Positions 22,566 to 29,956 of a stretch of 29,956 bases of DNA are shown piece after piece; the stretch's first letter is position 1; each line of letters begins with the position of its first letter. Source of the stretch: Selenomonas sp. AE3005 (GTDB lineage: Bacteria; Bacillota; Negativicutes; Selenomonadales; Selenomonadaceae); contig NZ_CAJODG010000033.1 in the NCBI RefSeq assembly GCF_905233635.1, positions 1 through 29,956 on the forward strand, written 5' to 3'. The notes under the pieces were generated by a model that worked only from the letters and a program-made list of their open reading frames with translations, did not search any database and was not told the origin of the DNA. Made by a program: the position numbers and the translations under genes.

Positions 22566-23528
22566 TTACTCTTTAAAGAACTTCTCTGCACCGGCATTCA
22601 TCGGCAGGGACATACCTTCCATAGCCTTTTCTTTCACAATAGCCTTGGCTGCTGCATGAGCTGCATGCAGACGGTCGAGGTTGCTGAAAAGGGCTTTGGT
22701 CAAAGCATAGCCGAGTTTATCATCGACTTTGTCATTTGCTACGAGCATAGCCATTACAGATACTGCAGGAACTTCTTCATTAAAGCCTGCATACGTGCCA
22801 GCCGGAATCACCGTCTTGGTATAGAAGGGATATTTGGCAATCAGAGCGTCAGCCTTGTCTGCTTCTACTGGCAGCAGGCGAACTTTATGCTGGGAGGCAA
22901 TATCCTGAATAGCCGACGTCGGATAACCAGCCGTCAGGAAAGCAGCGTCAATATTGCCATCTTTCAGAGCGTTGGCAGCCTCTGCGAAGGAGAGGTACTG
23001 TACCTGAATATCATTATAGGTAATGCCATAAGCCTCCATAATCTGACGGGCATTGGCCTCAACACCGGAACCAGCCGCACCTACGGCCACTTTCTTGCCC
23101 TTCAGGTCAGCGATGGATTTAATCCCCGAGCTGTCCAAAGTCACAGCCTGGCAGGTTTCCGGGTAAAGGGTGGCAATACCCTTAAGACCATCAACTTTTT
23201 TATCCTTAAACATTTCCACGCCATTAGCAGCGTAATAGGTAATATCATTCTGAACGATCGCCAAGTCCACAGAACCATCTTTCAGCATGTTGATATTGGC
23301 TACAGATGCGCCGGTACTCTGGGCGCTAGCATTCATTCCCTGAATATCCTTGTTGAGGATTTCCGCCATAGCACCACCGATAGGATAGTAGGTTCCTGCC
23401 GTACCACCTGTACCGATGTTCAAAAACTTCTTTTCCGCGGTATCACTGCCACAGCCGACCAGGGCTACTGTCATGGCCACCATTGCCAGACCAGCTGCCA
23501 AAGCCTTTTTCATTCCTGTAAAATTCAT
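22566..23528 (-). CDS. TAXI-family TRAP transporter substrate-binding lipoprotein
   Basis: The 320-residue extracytoplasmic binding protein delivers substrate to the fused permease. A lipoprotein signal peptide ends in ALVGC with the lipidated Cys26. The mature protein begins with the TAXI signature LNIGTGGTAGTYYPIGGAMA, and continues with STGASVANINMLKDGSVDLA and KGKKVAVGAAGSGVEANARQ. This is the two-lobed fold of periplasmic-binding-protein type II. The start at 23528 has a GGAGGGG site. It is the first gene of the operon with the DUF1850 and permease genes. The upstream gap carries AT-rich sequence but no promoter that I can single out. Confidence 0.95.
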   Translation of the reverse strand: MNFTGMKKALAAGLAMVAMTVALVGCGSDTAEKKFLNIGTGGTAGTYYPIGGAMAEILNKDIQGMNASAQSTGASVANINMLKDGSVDLAIVQNDITYYAANGVEMFKDKKVDGLKGIATLYPETCQAVTLDSSGIKSIADLKGKKVAVGAAGSGVEANARQIMEAYGITYNDIQVQYLSFAEAANALKDGNIDAAFLTAGYPTSAIQDIASQHKVRLLPVEADKADALIAKYPFYTKTVIPAGTYAGFNEEVPAVSVMAMLVANDKVDDKLGYALTKALFSNLDRLHAAHAAAKAIVKEKAMEGMSLPMNAGAEKFFKE

Positions 23529-23684
23529 ACTAACCCCTCCGTTCGTGTCATTTGACCTCTTTTAATAAACAATTACTACATATCTCGTATAGCATTATAG
23601 CATAGATAAATACATTATCGCAAGTATATACTGCTAAAAAAAGCACGTTTTGTAATGTATGTATGTATACAATGCACACGACTA

Positions 23685-23734
23685 ATAAAAAAAGTAGTGA
23701 ATCTCCCAAAACAATTGTATGGAGATTCACTACT
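23685..23734 (-). terminator. Intrinsic terminator of brnQ
   Basis: A 14-bp perfect stem, AGTAGTGAATCTCC with GGAGATTCACTACT, is followed on the minus strand by TTTTTTT, 31 bp after the brnQ stop. Confidence 0.9.
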
Positions 23735-23765
23735 ATACTGAATACTATTTAGTTTTAGCTGTGTT

Positions 23766-25109
23766 TCACTCAGCAGTCACCGCATCACGGGCATGGGCAC
23801 CGCGCAGGGAATCAACCACCCAGCCCAAAACGGCAGCGGCCAGAGCCGGAACAAACCAGCCCATGCCGATATCATAGAACGGCACATAAGCGCTGAAGAT
23901 GCTCTGCAGGGCAGCAAATTTCACCCCGGCAGCTCCCAGACCGTCCAGGACGGCAAAGACCAGCGTCACGTCAATCGCCAGACGGTAAACATTGTAACGC
24001 CAGGCAATTACACCATCGAAAAGGGACAGTACGACAAAAACGATAACCAGCGGATAGATGGCAACCAGGAACGGAATGGACAGATTGATAATCTGCGTCA
24101 GTCCCACATTGGAAACCACAAAGCTGAACAACGTGCTGACCTGTACCAGACGCGCATAGGAAATACGGTTATTGGTGAGCTTGTTGAAGTACCAGGCCAT
24201 ACCGGAAATCATGCCGCAGGAGGTAGTCAGGCAGGCCAGGGCAATGATGAATGCCACGAGCAAGTTGCCTGCCGGGCCAAAGAAGATATTAACAGCACCA
24301 GCCAGCAGCTGACCGCCGTTTTCTACATGACCGAGAACACCGGCACTAGTAGCACCGATGTAAGCCAGCGAACCGTAAACCATCGCCATCAGGGCGACAG
24401 TGATAAAACCGGAGATAATGCAAATCTTGCTGACAGATTTATTATCCTCAACACCACGCATGCGGATAGCATTTACAACAATGGTACCGATGGACAGGGA
24501 GGCCAGCAGGTCCATCGTCTGATAACCGTCCTGGAATCCCTGGGAGAACGGTGCCGTAATGTAAGCGCCCGTAGCGTCCAGCACATCCCCCAAAGGCGTT
24601 ACAAAGGATTTGACAAAGAGGATAACCAGGAACCCCAGCAAAGCCGGCGTCAGCAGCTTGCCTACACGGTCAATGAGTTTGTTGGGCGTCATGGCCAGAT
24701 AGTAGGTAGCCCCGAAGAAGAACAGGGAATAAATGAACTGTCCCATCGTCAGGGAATCAGCTGACAGGAAGGGACGAATACCGATTTCGAAGGATACGGC
24801 ACCGGTACGCGGTACGGCGAAAACAGGGCCGATGGTCAGATATAAAATGACCAGCAGGGCCGTGGCCAGCCAAGGATAGGTTTTGCGGTTCATAAACTCC
24901 ACATACTTGCCACCCTGCATAGCTATGGCCGTAATACCTAAGAGCGGCAGCCCTACACCCGTTACCAAAAAGCCTAACATGGCTATAATGCTGTTTGAGC
25001 CGGCAGCCTGCCCCAAGGCAGGCGGAAAAATCAGGTTGCCAGCTCCAAAGAAGATAGAAAACATCATCAGGCCGACAGTAAGGATTTCGCCTTTGCTCAT
25101 TCGCTTCAT
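23766..25109 (-). CDS. brnQ: Branched-chain amino acid:cation symporter
   Basis: An inner-membrane carrier that takes up leucine, isoleucine and valine with Na+ or H+. The 447-residue protein with about 12 membrane segments begins MKRMSKGEILTVGLMMFSIF, followed by the family signature FGAGNLIFPPALGQAAG. Further family blocks are GITAIAMQGGKY, VPRTGAVSFEIGIRP, YQTMDLLASLSIGTIVVNAI and CLTTSCGMISGMAWYF. The ATG at 25109 is preferred to the in-frame codon at 25211: family length fits, and the upstream stretch is not membrane-protein-like. The true leader is about 130 nt from the promoter at 25246-25275. It is a single-gene transcript ending in a strong terminator. Confidence 0.94.
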   Translation of the reverse strand: MKRMSKGEILTVGLMMFSIFFGAGNLIFPPALGQAAGSNSIIAMLGFLVTGVGLPLLGITAIAMQGGKYVEFMNRKTYPWLATALLVILYLTIGPVFAVPRTGAVSFEIGIRPFLSADSLTMGQFIYSLFFFGATYYLAMTPNKLIDRVGKLLTPALLGFLVILFVKSFVTPLGDVLDATGAYITAPFSQGFQDGYQTMDLLASLSIGTIVVNAIRMRGVEDNKSVSKICIISGFITVALMAMVYGSLAYIGATSAGVLGHVENGGQLLAGAVNIFFGPAGNLLVAFIIALACLTTSCGMISGMAWYFNKLTNNRISYARLVQVSTLFSFVVSNVGLTQIINLSIPFLVAIYPLVIVFVVLSLFDGVIAWRYNVYRLAIDVTLVFAVLDGLGAAGVKFAALQSIFSAYVPFYDIGMGWFVPALAAAVLGWVVDSLRGAHARDAVTAE

Positions 25110-25245
25110 AATACTCACACACTTTCTTTCTAAAATTACATGCCATTTGTCCATTACTGATGAACTTTTACAGGCATAAATAAAGTCCATGTTCAGATGA
25201 TGCAGGAACATGAACCCGGGTTTTCCCGTCTTTTGAGATAAACGT

Positions 25246-25275
25246 ATTATAGCACAAAGACAAAAGACATAGCAA
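25246..25275 (-). promoter_or_regulatory. Promoter of brnQ
   Basis: TTGCTA (25270-25275), an 18-bp spacer and a perfect TATAAT (25246-25251) lie on the minus strand, giving a leader of about 130 nt. The leader contains a stem TCATGTTC/GAACATGG (about 25187-25212) but no recognisable T-box. Confidence 0.75.
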
Positions 25276-25330
25276 GGGGTATTTTGTATTTCTTGTGTAA
25301 ACTCGTAAACTTTTATCTCCTAATTTTTTC

Positions 25331-25339
25331 TGTTATACT
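25331..25339 (+). promoter_or_regulatory. Extended -10 promoter of the 144-residue protein gene
   Basis: TGTTATACT matches the extended -10 pattern TGnTATACT, 41 bp before the start codon. No clear -35 box is present, as is usual for this class. Confidence 0.55.
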
Positions 25340-25379
25340 GTAAATAAGTTTTAATCGCGATTGTACAAAGGAGATAAAC

Positions 25380-25814
25380 ATGGCTGAGGAAGAAACAAAA
25401 AAAGAACTTGACCCGTTGATAACCCAGCCCCATGGGCTGGAACAACAGGCCAAGATGGAAATTGTCAATATGATTCACAGTGGGGAGTCCCCCTTTGACA
25501 TCATCTACCACATCGCCAAGCGATTGGAGACAGCCTCCGGCGAACCCGGTTACGCCCAGTATGTAGAAGAACAGATTCGCGCCGTCTACGGCTTTGCGCT
25601 TGAACATACCAAGCCCATGGAAAATGAGCTGCGCGACGTTGAGGCCCGGTTGGAACGGATTAAAAAATCCTACGAAAATCCGGAATTCACCGAAGAAGAA
25701 CATATCCGTATCGGTTTTGCCATCGAACGCCACAAGAAAAACATCGAACGCCTCAAAATCATGATTCAACAAGCCAAAGCCAATCATGAGGACGCCGTCA
25801 TTCAGAAAAACTGA
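25380..25814 (+). CDS. Small helical protein of unknown function
   Basis: I do not recognise this family. It is a 144-residue, acidic, soluble, helical protein. A first helical half (MEIVNMIHSGESPFDIIYHI, AKRLETASGEPGYAQYVEEQ) is followed by a long charged coiled-coil-like region (MENELRDVEARLERIKKSYE, HIRIGFAIERHKKNIERLKI). A role as an adaptor or scaffold is possible but unproven. The start follows AAAGGAGA and an extended -10 promoter. The stop abuts the stop of the convergent EAL gene, and its terminator lies inside that gene. Confidence 0.75.
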   Translation: MAEEETKKELDPLITQPHGLEQQAKMEIVNMIHSGESPFDIIYHIAKRLETASGEPGYAQYVEEQIRAVYGFALEHTKPMENELRDVEARLERIKKSYENPEFTEEEHIRIGFAIERHKKNIERLKIMIQQAKANHEDAVIQKN

Positions 25815-27629
25815 TTACTGTGGTTCTGCCACATCCTGCCTTAGCCGCTCTTCAATAGCGGCTATTTTTTCTGGGGCTACTGCCCTGAGCTCCTCCATCA
25901 GACGATGGAGCTGATTGGATAAGGTCAGCACCGCTGCCTCATTGGCCGCATAGCAGCTCCGGCACGCATCGTCCTCGTAATCATGCTGTACCAGCTGCCG
26001 GTAATCCTCCTGGGGCACCGGCTCCGAGAAAAAGTAGCCCTGCGCATACTGGCAGCCAATAGTCCGCAGGAAATCAACCTGCTTTTGCGTTTCCACGCCC
26101 TCGGCAATGACCGTAAGTTTCAGCTTTTTAGCCATCTTGACCACGGAGCTTAAAATATCATCGGCACGGCCTTCCTCGACGCCCTCGGAATCCGTAAGAA
26201 ACTTCAAGTCAATTTTCAGCACGTCCACCGGCAAGTCCTTGAGCATATTCAATGATGAATAACCACTGCCAAAATCATCCATCAAAATGACAAAGCCTTT
26301 TTCCTGCAGCGACTTAGTTATTTCGATAATCTGCTGCGGATTTTCCACATAGGCACTTTCCGTAAGTTCCAATTCCAGCAGGCGCGGGTCAATTCTGTAT
26401 TTTTTTATAAGCTCCTCCAGCACCTGCACGATATTGGGGCTGTAAAAATCCACCCGTGACACGTTAATTGACACCGGCAGCACCGGGCGCCCGGCGTCAA
26501 TATCCTCACGCAGGAGCTTGCAGGTCTTTTCCCAGACATATTTGTCCAGCTGGTAAATAAAACCGTTCTGTTCAAAAATAGGGACAAACTTAGCCGGCGA
26601 TACAAAACCCAGCTGGGGATGAATCCAGCGCACCAGCGCCTCCGCCCCCACGACACGCTCCGTCAATAAATCGTATTTCGGCTGCAGGTAAACAATAAAC
26701 TCCTCACGCTCCAAGGAGCCGCTCATATTATTGACAATTACCTGCTCACTGACCATGTTTTCACGCATGTCATCTTCGTATTCACCACAGATCACCAGGC
26801 CATTATGCGCGGCCTTGAACAGGCCCATAGCCGCCCGGTCCAGCATCGTGGTTACAGCCAGGTCACGTTCCTTAACCGTATAGACACCAAAATAAAAGTC
26901 AATACGATAATCCAAGGCAAACGATACAGCCAGCATTTGCAGGGAATGGATAAGGTGCTCACGGACATTGCCAGCCGTGGGATAACACAGCAGGAAATTG
27001 TCGGCATACAAACGCCCGTAAACGCAGGGCTCCAGCTGTATACTGGTCAGAAACTGGGCCACGTATTTCAACAGCTTATCGCCGGTTTCCTCTCCGAACA
27101 GATCATTTATGACCTTGAACCGGGCGATGTTAAAACGCATGATTTCAAATTCTATCTCCGGGTGCGCAGCTATCGTATCCGCCACGCGCCGGCAGAACTC
27201 TTTTTTATTGTAGAGATTCGTAAGCCTGTCATAACGCAGGTTATAGTAAAAGCTGACAAAACCTTTTTGGATATTGATACCGCAAATACGATAGTCATTA
27301 CCGCCCACATCGCGCAGCATCACCAGCACACGGTGCATATTATGCCGGCGCATACCCGTGGAAAAATTCACCAGTACGCGCACCGTCACGCCCTGGTCTT
27401 TTTCTATTTCCCCACAGGTCACCTTGTTTATGGATATTGCCGGCAGATGCTGCCGTCGTTCCTCCAGAAACGCCAGCACTGCCTCTGTCCCCTGTGTATA
27501 GCTTTGGGAATTGATCCCAAAGACAATAACATCGTCTGTCAGCATAGGACGAATATCCGCAATCGTTCCGAATTCATAGTATGCGCAAACTACAGTGTTT
27601 ACAAAAGCCAGAATGCTGCTACGCTCCAT
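25815..27629 (-). CDS. EAL-domain cyclic-di-GMP phosphodiesterase with degenerate GGDEF and N-terminal NTF2/SnoaL-like domain
   Basis: This 604-residue signalling enzyme probably degrades cyclic di-GMP. The N-terminal 130 residues (AFVNTVVCAYYEFGTIADIR, SYTQGTEAVLAFLEERRQHL) look like a SnoaL/NTF2-like sensor rather than PAS. A GGDEF fold follows (YDRLTNLYNKKEF), but its signature loop is YADNF, so it cannot make cyclic di-GMP. The EAL domain is intact: E330-A-L-V-R-W, NVSRVDF, ELTESAY, DDFGSGYSSL, LKIDLKFL, AEGVET and QYAQGYFFSEP. There is no membrane segment. ATG 27629 is preferred to 27668 because AAAGGGA lies just upstream. Confidence 0.9.
   Translation of the reverse strand: MERSSILAFVNTVVCAYYEFGTIADIRPMLTDDVIVFGINSQSYTQGTEAVLAFLEERRQHLPAISINKVTCGEIEKDQGVTVRVLVNFSTGMRRHNMHRVLVMLRDVGGNDYRICGINIQKGFVSFYYNLRYDRLTNLYNKKEFCRRVADTIAAHPEIEFEIMRFNIARFKVINDLFGEETGDKLLKYVAQFLTSIQLEPCVYGRLYADNFLLCYPTAGNVREHLIHSLQMLAVSFALDYRIDFYFGVYTVKERDLAVTTMLDRAAMGLFKAAHNGLVICGEYEDDMRENMVSEQVIVNNMSGSLEREEFIVYLQPKYDLLTERVVGAEALVRWIHPQLGFVSPAKFVPIFEQNGFIYQLDKYVWEKTCKLLREDIDAGRPVLPVSINVSRVDFYSPNIVQVLEELIKKYRIDPRLLELELTESAYVENPQQIIEITKSLQEKGFVILMDDFGSGYSSLNMLKDLPVDVLKIDLKFLTDSEGVEEGRADDILSSVVKMAKKLKLTVIAEGVETQKQVDFLRTIGCQYAQGYFFSEPVPQEDYRQLVQHDYEDDACRSCYAANEAAVLTLSNQLHRLMEELRAVAPEKIAAIEERLRQDVAEPQ
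25843..25870 (+). terminator. Plus-strand terminator located inside the 3' end of the EAL gene
   Basis: AGCCGCT (25843-25849) pairs with AGCGGCT (25857-25863), followed by ATTTTTT. It lies 29 bp beyond the stop of the 144-residue protein gene and is encoded within the last codons of the convergent gene. Confidence 0.75.
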
Positions 27630-27923
27630 TACGCATCGTCCCTTTCGGATAGAATTACCATATATCATTGATTATATCATATATTATAGATAATTTTGTA
27701 TAATATTTTTCTAAAGAATCAGCGTCCCCTCAGCCTTATATCCTTCCTTAATATCCAGTACCATAAAATACCGTCAAGATGTCAAAATAGCCTGCTATGC
27801 GCACAGACTACAAAGTACGCAGCACTAACACCAATATCCTTATTATATTTGGTATGCTACAATTAAGACAGCAGCTCAGTCATCCGGCTGCTTATCAAAG
27901 CGTGTCACAGGAGGTCTTTATTC

Positions 27924-29447
27924 ATGTATGAACTAATCAGCAGCATATGTGCTGTCTTTCAAAATCTTGCCGATTTGGTCTGGGGATTCCCCACCAATAT
28001 AGATTGGTACGCCCGGCTCCCCATTATCGGGGAGCTGCCGCTGGTCATTATTCTCCTGGTGGGGACCGGCATTTATTTCACCTTGCAGCTGGGTTTTGTG
28101 CAAGTCAAGTATTTCCGTTACGGCTTGAACACCTTGATACACAGCCAAACAACCGAGCAGGGCATCAGCCCATTGGCCTCGTTTTTGCTTTCCACAGCCA
28201 TGCGCGTAGGCCCTGGAAATATTTTAGGTGTAACCGGTGCCGTTTCCACCGGCGGGCCAGGCGCCTTGTTCTGGATGTGGTTCTCCGCCTTCTTCGGCAT
28301 GGCTACGGCCTTTGTGGAATCAACACTCTCGCAGATTTACAAAGATAAGCAGGGTGATGAATACGTCGGCGGTCTGCCCTGTTATGGACGAAAACTTTTA
28401 GGCGGTGCAGCAGTCATAGGCGGTTCTTTAAGTCTGCTGTATATCATCTATGCCCTGCTCTGTATTCCGGCACAGGGATTCAACACCATCTCCGCCATGG
28501 GAGCTATCACCCGTAATATAACCGGCATAGAACTGTCTGCCGACAGTCCCCTTATCTGGATATTTTTCCTGCTGCTGATGTGTGTGACCACCTTTTCTAT
28601 CTTTGGCGGCCTGCGCCGTATTACAAAAATCACCGATGTGCTGGTCCCCATTATGGCTGTAGTCTATGTAGCAGCTGTTTTACTAATGGTGGCTCTGAAC
28701 CTTGACCGCCTGCCCTGGTTCTTCTATGTGGTCGTAACCGAGGCCTTCCAGCCCGAACCAATCTTCGGCGGTGCTTTAGGCATTGCCCTCTCACAGGGTA
28801 TCAAACGCGGGCTCATGAGCAATGAGGCAGGACAGGGCACCCTGTCCATGCCGGCTGCCGTTTCCCATGCCAAGCACCCTTGTGAGCAGGGTATTATTCA
28901 GGCCATCGGCGTATTCCTGGATACTATGGTTATCTGCACCCTGACAGGCTTTGTCCTCATCATGGGTCAGGCCTGGCTCGGAGCCGGTGGCGCCTCCTGG
29001 ATGGAACTGGGACGTCTGGAAAAGTTCCTGGCCTCCTGCGCCCAGCTGTTGGGCAGCGGTGCCGGTTATGGCATGGCTACACTGGTCATCAGTATCTGCT
29101 TTGGCATTTTCGCTTTTACCTGCCTGCTGGGTTTCCTGTCATTTTCCGAAATCTGCGCCCGGCAGATTTCCCATAACAAACTGTTCATTGCCGCTGTCCG
29201 TCTGGTAAATCTGACGGTGCTGGCCTTTGGCATGGTCACCAACATAGCCGGCTTTGACCTCAGCGCCCTTTGGAATCTCAGTGACTTTGCCAATATCGTC
29301 ATGGTCTGCTGCAACCTGCCCCTGCTCTACCTGGGTTTTGGCAAAGTAAAAAAGGCCTTCGCCAATTTCACCGCCCAGGAAGAAGAATTCAACTCGGAAA
29401 CCTTTGGTGACCCGGTGCCCGTTTGGGACGAAAATGCCCGTATATAA
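27924..29447 (+). CDS. Alanine/glycine:cation symporter (AgcS family)
   Basis: An inner-membrane secondary carrier coupling uptake of alanine or glycine to Na+ or H+. The 507-residue protein has about 10-11 membrane segments. Family signatures include GIYFTLQLGFVQVKYFRYGL, SPLASFLLSTAMRVGPGNIL (family form 'G-x-G-N-I-x-G-V'), GGPGALFWMWFSAFFGMATA and NEAGQGTLSMPAAVSHAKHP. The last block differs from the common NEAGMGSAPNAAAAA, so substrate preference may differ. The start follows AGGAGG. Transcription probably starts in the 294-bp gap upstream, where I see a possible TACAAT -10 at about 27857 but no firm -35. Confidence 0.92.
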   Translation: MYELISSICAVFQNLADLVWGFPTNIDWYARLPIIGELPLVIILLVGTGIYFTLQLGFVQVKYFRYGLNTLIHSQTTEQGISPLASFLLSTAMRVGPGNILGVTGAVSTGGPGALFWMWFSAFFGMATAFVESTLSQIYKDKQGDEYVGGLPCYGRKLLGGAAVIGGSLSLLYIIYALLCIPAQGFNTISAMGAITRNITGIELSADSPLIWIFFLLLMCVTTFSIFGGLRRITKITDVLVPIMAVVYVAAVLLMVALNLDRLPWFFYVVVTEAFQPEPIFGGALGIALSQGIKRGLMSNEAGQGTLSMPAAVSHAKHPCEQGIIQAIGVFLDTMVICTLTGFVLIMGQAWLGAGGASWMELGRLEKFLASCAQLLGSGAGYGMATLVISICFGIFAFTCLLGFLSFSEICARQISHNKLFIAAVRLVNLTVLAFGMVTNIAGFDLSALWNLSDFANIVMVCCNLPLLYLGFGKVKKAFANFTAQEEEFNSETFGDPVPVWDENARI

Positions 29448-29460
29448 CTACATAAATAAA

Positions 29461-29496
29461 AATAACGGCTTGCAGATTTCTCTGCAAGCCGTTATT
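29461..29496. terminator. Bidirectional terminator between the AgcS-type gene and atpC
   Basis: A perfect 16-bp stem, AATAACGGCTTGCAGA with TCTGCAAGCCGTTATT (loop TTTC), has T-rich flanks on the minus side (TTTTTATTTATG). It lies 7 bp after the atpC stop, ending the ATP synthase operon, and also ends the symporter gene. Confidence 0.88.
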
Positions 29497-29502
29497 TATT
29501 GC

Positions 29503-29946
29503 TTATTTCAGCTCGTCGAACTCGGTCCCCGTAGCTCTGAGACGGGCGATGGCACGCCGCAGGGCCAGCTGGGCACGTTCTACGTCGATATTTCTGGCTT
29601 CTTCGCCGCCCTGATGGAAAGCAGCGATACGCTCTTTGGCGCGGTCCATAGCGCGCTGGGCACGATTGATGTCAATGTCAATCGGCTGTTCAGCAGCGGT
29701 GGCCAGCACCGTGATTTTTTCCGGAGTGACTTCCATGAAGCCGCCGGATACAGCGATAAGCTGTTCGTCCCTGTCGGAACCATTGAGCCGCACACGCATA
29801 GCATGGGGCAAAAGCCCTGTTACCAACGGCGCATGCTTGGGGAGGATACCGAGCTCGCCGCCCGTGGAACGGACGATAAGCATGCTGATGTCCTCGGCAT
29901 AAACCACTTTATCCGGGGAGACAATCTCTAGCTGGATCGTAGCCAT
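29503..29946 (-). CDS. atpC: F1Fo ATP synthase epsilon subunit
   Basis: Epsilon sits on the rotating central stalk and regulates ATP hydrolysis. The 147 residues have the N-terminal beta-sandwich (MATIQLEIVSPDKVVYAEDI, GELGILPKHAPLVTGLLPHA, IAVSGGFMEVTPEKITVLAT) and the C-terminal two-helix regulatory hairpin (NRAQRAMDRAKERIAAF, VERAQLALRRAIARLRATG). Both are full length. The start at 29946 has only a weak upstream site within the 10 visible bases. It is the normal last gene of the atp operon, which would continue off the right edge with atpD. Confidence 0.97.
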   Translation of the reverse strand: MATIQLEIVSPDKVVYAEDISMLIVRSTGGELGILPKHAPLVTGLLPHAMRVRLNGSDRDEQLIAVSGGFMEVTPEKITVLATAAEQPIDIDINRAQRAMDRAKERIAAFHQGGEEARNIDVERAQLALRRAIARLRATGTEFDELK

Positions 29947-29956
29947 AGATTATCCC

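Noticed and set aside
25110..25245. T-box riboswitch before brnQ
   Set aside because: No T-box consensus (AGGGTGGNACCGCG-like) and no antiterminator/terminator pair could be found in the leader.
27720..27850. Hidden gene or RNA in the gap before the AgcS-type gene
   Set aside because: No ORF with a ribosome binding site, no strong hairpin and no clear promoter apart from a weak -10-like box near 27857.

Overview
The window looks like a chromosomal segment of a Negativicutes bacterium, most probably from the Selenomonas/Mitsuokella group. This is inferred from gene content rather than from a marker gene: a SCIFF peptide with its radical-SAM maturase, a meso-diaminopimelate dehydrogenase, a fused TAXI-type TRAP permease with a DUF1850 partner, a periplasmic histidine acid phosphatase, and firmicute-style ribosome binding sites on a moderately GC-rich background.

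Bases 1-9.1 kb are core or housekeeping. On the minus strand are gapA (cut by the window edge), SCIFF and its maturase, a PHP phosphatase, three envelope or membrane proteins of unknown role, and ddh. On the plus strand are a DUF896 protein, an orphan 104-residue protein and an Agp-like acid phosphatase. A probable 6S RNA lies on the minus strand at about 7158-7342. A pair of inverted-repeat units lies between ddh and the DUF896 gene.

Bases 9.1-18.6 kb are accessory. First comes almost 2 kb without convincing protein genes. It holds a 32-codon basic mini-ORF, two candidate small RNAs, two copies of an operator-like array (core CGAACGATTC, 20-bp period, the whole arrangement duplicated at an exact 1236-bp offset), and between them about 1 kb of GC-rich DNA built from repeated, partly covarying hairpins. 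The second array lies directly before an AlbA_2/GHKL (COG2865-type) regulator gene, so autoregulation is likely. After that gene and a terminator sits a group II intron whose reverse transcriptase core has been deleted and whose domain V appears mutated. Next is a plus-strand, lower-GC operon with its own promoter and operator-like inverted repeat: a 73-residue protein, a 631-residue GHKL ATPase and two unrecognised proteins, the last two genes each overlapping the gene before. Facing it are vsr and a DNA cytosine-5 methyltransferase. Together these resemble a restriction-modification or phage-defence locus built around a MutL/MORC-like ATPase, but without a recognisable helicase or a restriction nuclease other than Vsr.

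Bases 19.8-29.96 kb return to core functions: tRNA-Ser(CGA), a TAXI-TRAP uptake system (binding lipoprotein, DUF1850 protein, fused permease), BrnQ, a small helical protein, a cyclic-di-GMP phosphodiesterase with a degenerate GGDEF domain, an AgcS-type alanine/glycine symporter, and atpC, the distal end of the ATP synthase operon.

No database search was run. Names rest on motifs and remembered family features.
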